DNA from: Eutreptiella sp. 'Long Island Sound 2002'
Taxonomy: Eukaryota > Euglenozoa > Euglenophyceae > Eutreptiales > Eutreptiaceae
DNA length: 64,000 bases
Direction: 5' to 3'
Assembly: GCA_964036045.1 (NCBI GenBank)
Contig: OZ038381.1
Location: 121,709,843-121,773,842 of the forward strand
Of this stretch, positions 60,125-64,000 are shown piece after piece. The notes beneath the pieces are model-generated. The model was not told the DNA's origin and did no database searches. It was given only the letters and a program-made list of their open reading frames with translations. Position numbers and translations under genes: made by a program. Each line of letters starts with the position of its first letter. The first letter of the stretch is position 1.

Positions 60125-60420
60125 AGGCCCACTTTCAAGGCTTTTTGGACTTCTGAGGGACCAAAATGCCCCAAAATGGGCTCAAAATGGGCTCATTTCA
60201 CCCGTTCGTGCACCCCAAATGATCTAGGATGAAGATAAGGTCCATTTTTGGCGCATTTTTGACCCATTTTTGGCCCCAAAAAATCCCATTTTCAAGGCAT
60301 TTTGGGATTTTCGGGGGACCAAAATGGGCCATCACAAGCTCAAAACGGCTCAAAAACACTTGGTTTAGCGTCACACATGGTCGAGGATCATTTTTGAGAA
60401 AATGCATCTTTTTGCCCCGA
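60125..60420. repeat. Imperfect about 157-bp direct duplication
   Basis: TTTCAAGGCTTTTTGGACTT (about 60132) and TTTCAAGGCATTTTGGGATT (about 60290) each lead into GGGACCAAAATG and a GGCTCAAAA region. It is within the non-coding interior of the 1.87 kb insert. Confidence 0.6.
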
Positions 60421-61581
60421 ATGGACCCTGTTGACCCATTTGGGCACTCATCTGTTTGGGCTTGAGCTTGCAGCTTGCCGCAACCTAGTGGGCCTAGGTA
60501 TTGGGGTCTAGGCATCCGTTTGGGCAGTTCTGAGGGGTGGAAACCACAAAAACTGGGGGATTGCGGGTGGAGTAGGTGCCCTCGGAATCGCATTTTGAGC
60601 CATGTAGCCATAGATATGGCCTATTCTTGGTTTGTGGCTGTCGGCATTTGGAGCTTCTGGGTGCCTTTTCGGGCTGTTTCCTGGACATATCATGGATTTA
60701 GAGGGCCGCAAAGAGCTCGTTGACACGGGGAAGTCAAGGCGCACATGGATTGTAGCCACCGTTTCCCTTCATTTGGCCGTTTTGAATGGGTTTCAGGGTT
60801 TTTTTGGCCCCAAAATGGCTGCTTTTGGCCCTGAACTGCAGTTTTTGAAAATGAGGTCCGCCACTTGCGAATCCCGTTCCCGGCCACCACCGTCGAGTTT
60901 CCTGCCCAAACTTTGTGTGATTGTACTTCACACCCATAGGTACCATCCACCAAAATGTCACTCAAATCCAAAGCCCCACGACGTTCTGCTTTTGGCCCAT
61001 TTCGCGCGTGCTGCTTGCTTGCTGCTTGCTTGCTGAAAGTGGTAGGTCCACCCTGGACACTAAAAAGGGTTATAAAAGCAAGACTGGTTCCACCAGCTCG
61101 GTGACCCTAAGCCTAGCCCTAACCCTAGCCTTGGCTCTCACACTAGGCTAGTCGTCAGATTGAGTGCTGGGGTCCAAAATGGAGAGCAATGATGTGGCAA
61201 AAGCAACCATGAACCAAATTTGGAGGAATCCGTTCAGCCCAATCAACATGGCTGGCATGGCCAAACCCACTAACTGCAAAGGTTAGGGTTATGTTTATGG
61301 TGATGGTATAGTTGGAGGGAGGGGAAGGGGAGGTAAGGGGAGCCTGTGCCCCCCCCCCCCCCCAACACCCTAGATCGCCCCACCTGCCGCACCCCCCAAC
61401 TGACCCTCCCGGAGCCCCCCGCCCCCAAGCTCGTCCAAGACCCCCCCCCAGTTGCCAGTCCCTGAACCCCCCCTCCAAAGCCCCCCCCCCCTCCCCCCCC
61501 CCCAAGCGCCCTCCGGCCAACAGTTAGTTGGGGGGGAGTGGTTGGCATTGAGACTCGAGGGGTCCCCCCCCCCCCCCCGGG

Positions 61582-63060
61582 GCTCCGGGCGGAGGACAAA
61601 GACCGCCTCCACGAGTGGCGCTCCTGGCTGGAGGAGGCCTGGTCTTCGGACCAGGGGGAAGTATACTCGTGGTTGAAGGATGAGTCCTACGCCCCAGCGG
61701 TCACCTTCCTCTCCAGGCCGGATGGCACTGCCAAGGCCAACTTGGCGGAGATGGATGGCCACTTGCAGGACACCTTGCGCCCAATAAATCGCAAATATGC
61801 GACGGATCCAGAGCCGGACCCAACGGCCTTCCTCCACGATCTGGGCACCATGTGCGGCGGGTCCCCATGATTGCCTCACGGCTCTACGGCCCCCGCCTGC
61901 CCAAGAGGCTCTCCCGCATGAAGCCATCAGCCCTGGGATTGGACGCGTGGAGCCTGGCCGACCTCCGCTCCCTCCATTATAGGCCGCTTGGCTGGCTGGC
62001 GGACCTCCTTTGCGAACTGGAGCGCTGTGGCAAATGGCCGGCCCACCTGGCCGAGGGCTACACGGCCCTCATCCCCAAGGAGGGCCCGCCGGGGCCCCTG
62101 AACACCCACCCGCTTACAGTCCTGTCCATGGTCTACCAGCTATCGGCGGGTGTGCGCCTGGTGGACGCCATTGCGTGGCTGGAGTCCTGGGCTCACCCGG
62201 AGGCCTTTGGATTCCGCCCCGCTAGGAGCGCCCTAGACGGGGCGGCGGTGACGCAGGTCTTCCTGGAACTGTGTCTCCTCCGAGGATGGGCCGTTGCGGG
62301 GATGAGCATCGACTACGTCAAGGGTTTCGATCTCATCCCCTAGGCGCTCGTGTTGGCCCTGGCGTTGGAGCTCGGCATTGACCCGGGCACGTGCTGTGCC
62401 CTCGGGGCCATGTACAAGCTGCTCTGCCAGGCCTTCCAGATCGCCGGGGCCCTCGGCTTGTGGTGGCCGGCCACAAACGGCATCCTCCAGGGGTGCCCCC
62501 TGTCGGTGATCCTAGTGAATGTGCTCACCACGATCTGGAAATGGGAGTCGGAATCCCTACGCTGGCAGCTATGCGCACGGACGGCCGCCCTCCCCCCTAC
62601 GCTGGACGAGGACGCAGCGGAGGACCTGGAACCGGGAGCTCCGCTCCCTCTCAAGGATGCCGGACCCGGCTACGCGGCGCTTGGTTCGTCAGGCTATGAA
62701 GATGACACCCAGGCCCTGGGCGCGGCCTCCCTACAGGGGACGGTCCCCGCAACGGAGGAGTGGCTGTACGTCAGGGCGCAGGACGTCCGTTTGGACAAGT
62801 CCTGCTCTTGGGTTCAGGGGGAACAAGGCGCCCCGGCGGTGTTGCTCCGGGGGGTCCCGATCCCGCTGGCGGCAACCTTCCGCCAACTCGGCATTGACGT
62901 CGCCATCCGGGGCTCTAGGCTCACGGGACCGGTACTGGCCCGCCGTCTGGAGGCGGGCGGAGCGCCCTACGCCGCCCCCCCCACCTCTCAACCTACGACC
63001 GGCGGGAACGGGCCATTATCACGCTGGTCACCCCGCTCTTAGGCGGCCCTTTACGCACGT
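61582..63060 (+). pseudogene. LINE ORF2 reverse transcriptase, 3'-truncated
   Basis: Continuation of the LINE: LRAEDKDRLHEWRSWLEEAW, then the RT domain. The conserved blocks are in order: LIPKEGPPG...SMVYQL (about 62070-62140), AFGFRPARSALDGA (about 62204-62245), SIDYVKGFD with the first catalytic Asp (about 62308-62334), NGILQGCPLS (about 62476-62505), and GYEDDTQ with the Asp-Asp pair (62695-62706; YADD is usual). A single base is missing near 61,850 relative to the sister copy at 39,440. TAG at 62341 follows FDLIP, and another frameshift lies near 62,955. The sequence becomes non-LINE at about 63,060, before the family's C-terminal region. It would have made cDNA at nicked target DNA in the nucleus; this copy is dead. 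Confidence 0.88.
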
Positions 63061-63250
63061 AGACTTCGTCGCTAAAAGGCACGATTCATGGCGATGTTAA
63101 CATCTGTTTTGTGCACCGAAAAAAAGCATACCATTTTTTCGGCCAACTACACGTGTACTTTCATCGTGGGACACAACAACCTCGCCTTTTGTTGCCTCCA
63201 GAGGTGCACATATACACCCCCTATTCCGGGCTGAAAATTGTATCATTTAA
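63061..63250. other. AT-richer spacer downstream of the LINE
   Basis: Short open frames only. Composition falls sharply in GC relative to the LINE. No repeat or domain recognised; the next frame opens at 63251. Confidence 0.5.
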
Positions 63251-63718
63251 AACTTCTGGGCACTGCAGTGCCCAAAAAAATGGAAATGGGGTTTTCAGTG
63301 GGTTCTCCAGTACACCTCTGTAGTCATCTCCACCGGTAATGTCCTACTGCAGCAGCAGGCATCAAAACTTGGCATACTGGTCATCAATGGGTCATCGCAC
63401 GGCGGTGTTATACTCGGAAGGGCACATACGATGTACCTTGCCCAATCACTTCCATTCCTGTCCAAATGTGCACTTGAAAATGGACTTCCACTACTTTTGG
63501 GCACTGTAGTGCCCAAAAAATTTAAAACTGCGCATTTCACTCTCGTTGCTTCCCATTGCATAACACCTGACGAAGGACGTATGACTTATCGGACGTTGGT
63601 ACTCATCCTCTGCTCATTGGAAATATATTGCCGGTTGTCTGACTGCCACCTTGGAGTGTACCCAGGCTTTGGAACGTTGCACATCCATTGGGGGATACAT
63701 TGTTTGGATCTTCGCTAG
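63251..63718 (+). CDS. Unidentified open frame, 155 codons, possible exon
   Basis: The frame opens after TAA at 63248-63250 and ends at TAG 63716. The first in-frame ATG is at 63431, so it is either a 95-residue protein from that ATG or an exon entered through an upstream AG (TTTTCAG at about 63298 or CTCCAG at about 63311). The composition looks protein-like, not repeat-like: ISTGNVLLQQQASKLG, INGSSHGGVI and LLGTVVPKKFKTAHF. Two 16-bp near-identical palindromes lie in the same frame and encode ALQCPKK and GTVVPKK. I recognise no family. Confidence 0.4.
   Translation, partial: NFWALQCPKKWKWGFQWVLQYTSVVISTGNVLLQQQASKLGILVINGSSHGGVILGRAHTMYLAQSLPFLSKCALENGLPLLLGTVVPKKFKTAHFTLVASHCITPDEGRMTYRTLVLILCSLEIYCRLSDCHLGVYPGFGTLHIHWGIHCLDLR
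63258..63514. repeat. Pair of 16-bp palindromes, 241 bp apart
   Basis: GGGCACTGCAGTGCCC (63258-63273) is a perfect palindrome. GGGCACTGTAGTGCCC (63499-63514) differs at one central base. Both are preceded by CTTTTG or CTTCT-type sequence and followed by AAAAAA, so about 25 bp is repeated directly. Confidence 0.7.
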
Positions 63719-63731
63719 CTGATTTTAAACT

Positions 63732-64000
63732 ATGCCGCATCAGGTTTGTTTTGTGATGGTGCCTCTGTTTTCTTCGTCCCTTTACTTTTGCTGCCTGAAA
63801 ACAGGACTTTTGTCCATGGATGCGGCTCCCTTCCGGCAGTTCCTCAGTTCGAAGGTATATGCTTCAAAGGAGGATCTATCTGAGGCTGTGGGTAGGGATA
63901 AGGGTGCCGATGAGTTTTGTACGTGGGTGTTAGATCTCCGGTTCGAGTGCAGAAGTAGGCGGTCCGTTGGCGAATACATCCAACAAAGGGACAGGCGTAC
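63732..64000 (+). CDS. Partial unidentified open frame, runs off right edge
   Basis: Open from ATG 63732 (a TAA in frame lies at 63726) to the last base, with a second ATG at 63816. The first 25 residues are hydrophobic and cysteine-rich, which could be a signal or anchor segment. Alternatively that part is an intron end: the DNA there is pyrimidine-rich (CTGTTTTCTTCGTCCC...) and closes with AACAG at about 63803, a good acceptor. The following protein is charged and plausible: MDAAPFRQFLSSKV, KEDLSEAVGRDKG, SVGEYIQQRDRR. It could be a host gene exon or the start of another element's gag-like ORF. No family recognised. Confidence 0.4.
   Translation, partial: MPHQVCFVMVPLFSSSLYFCCLKTGLLSMDAAPFRQFLSSKVYASKEDLSEAVGRDKGADEFCTWVLDLRFECRSRRSVGEYIQQRDRR

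Larger units (their letters stand above)
59697..61592. mobile_element. 1.87 kb insert in LINE ORF2 with 11-bp flanking direct repeat
   Basis: GCTCCGGGCGG occurs at 59697-59707 and again at 61582-61592. The sister LINE copy near 39170 shows the coding sequence uninterrupted at this point (VRARLREEDQGRLHEWRSW). The 1,874 bp between (59708-61581) are therefore an insertion with a probable 11-bp target duplication. The left end begins with a G-run and the right end closes with C15 plus GGG. Beyond these complementary homopolymers I cannot define reliable terminal inverted repeats. Interior: a GC/C-rich left margin, AT-richer non-coding sequence with CCATTTTTGGCC-like words, and a very C-rich right margin (61350-61510). 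No transposase is visible; an 11-bp duplication is compatible with, but not proof of, a non-autonomous MULE. Confidence 0.72.

Noticed and set aside
59966-61130. Telomere or chromosome end
   Set aside because: Only about three CCTAAC units plus a degenerate patch, both inside an insert with LINE sequence on each side.
59716-61564. LTRs of a small retroelement, from GAGACTCSANGGGTCC at 59716 and 61549 and CGGCCAACA at 59785 and 61517
   Set aside because: The two words occur in opposite order at the two ends and the intervening sequence does not align, so they do not form a terminal repeat.
38936-63060. UAG used as a sense codon
   Set aside because: TAG aligns with different codons (TGG, CGG, TTG) in the sister copy, frameshifts are also present, and ORF1 copies contain TGA and TAA too; mutation is simpler.
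63925-63945. tRNA B-box-like GGTTCGAGTGC
   Set aside because: No A-box at the right distance and no cloverleaf; it lies inside an open reading frame.

Overview
This 64 kb window is eukaryotic nuclear DNA built almost entirely of repeats and decayed mobile elements. I recognise no intact host gene and no rRNA, tRNA or CRISPR locus. Large non-coding satellites, a Mutator-type transposase fused to a Ulp1-like protease, a non-LTR retrotransposon, a pogo-like transposase and a PHD finger all point to a eukaryote. The GC-rich LINE relics, long dG/dC homopolymers and mosaic repeats look to me like a large-genome protist, most likely a dinoflagellate. That guess rests on memory of dinoflagellate LINE proteins and is not tested here.

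Layout. Bases 1-30236 are one uninterrupted 85-bp satellite (about 355 copies) that runs off the left edge and contains higher-order duplications (offsets of 2,293, 1,019, 595 and 4,842 bp). At 30.24-33.12 kb lies a MULE relic: transposase, cysteine/histidine cluster and Ulp1-like cysteine protease, almost continuous but for two UGA codons and one frameshift. Bases 33.1-36.8 kb are AT-rich with nothing I recognise. Bases 36.8-46.8 kb are a mosaic: AT-rich modules of about 195 bp, each usually with a G-run, bracket GC-rich inserts (two copies of an unidentified 1.1 kb block and head-to-head LINE fragments). The same zone holds a minus-strand pogo-like transposase relic with a PHD finger, and two copies of a locus whose cores are inverted relative to each other.

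From 46.8 to 63.06 kb runs a single plus-strand LINE family: ORF1, a spacer, ORF2 endonuclease and linker, then reverse transcriptase. It is split twice. The first insert (50751-58199) is a 7.45 kb foldback element with 43-bp terminal inverted repeats, long inverted arms, alternating inverted blocks and a central array of about 92 hairpin-forming 47-bp units. The second (59708-61581) is a 1.87 kb insert flanked by an 11-bp direct repeat. The last kilobase holds two unidentified open frames; the second runs off the right edge.

All elements look non-functional now. The LINE stops are mostly TAG and consistent with transition decay. The foldback element, its hairpin array and the locus with an inverted core are the parts I cannot match to a named family. 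All alignments were done by eye.
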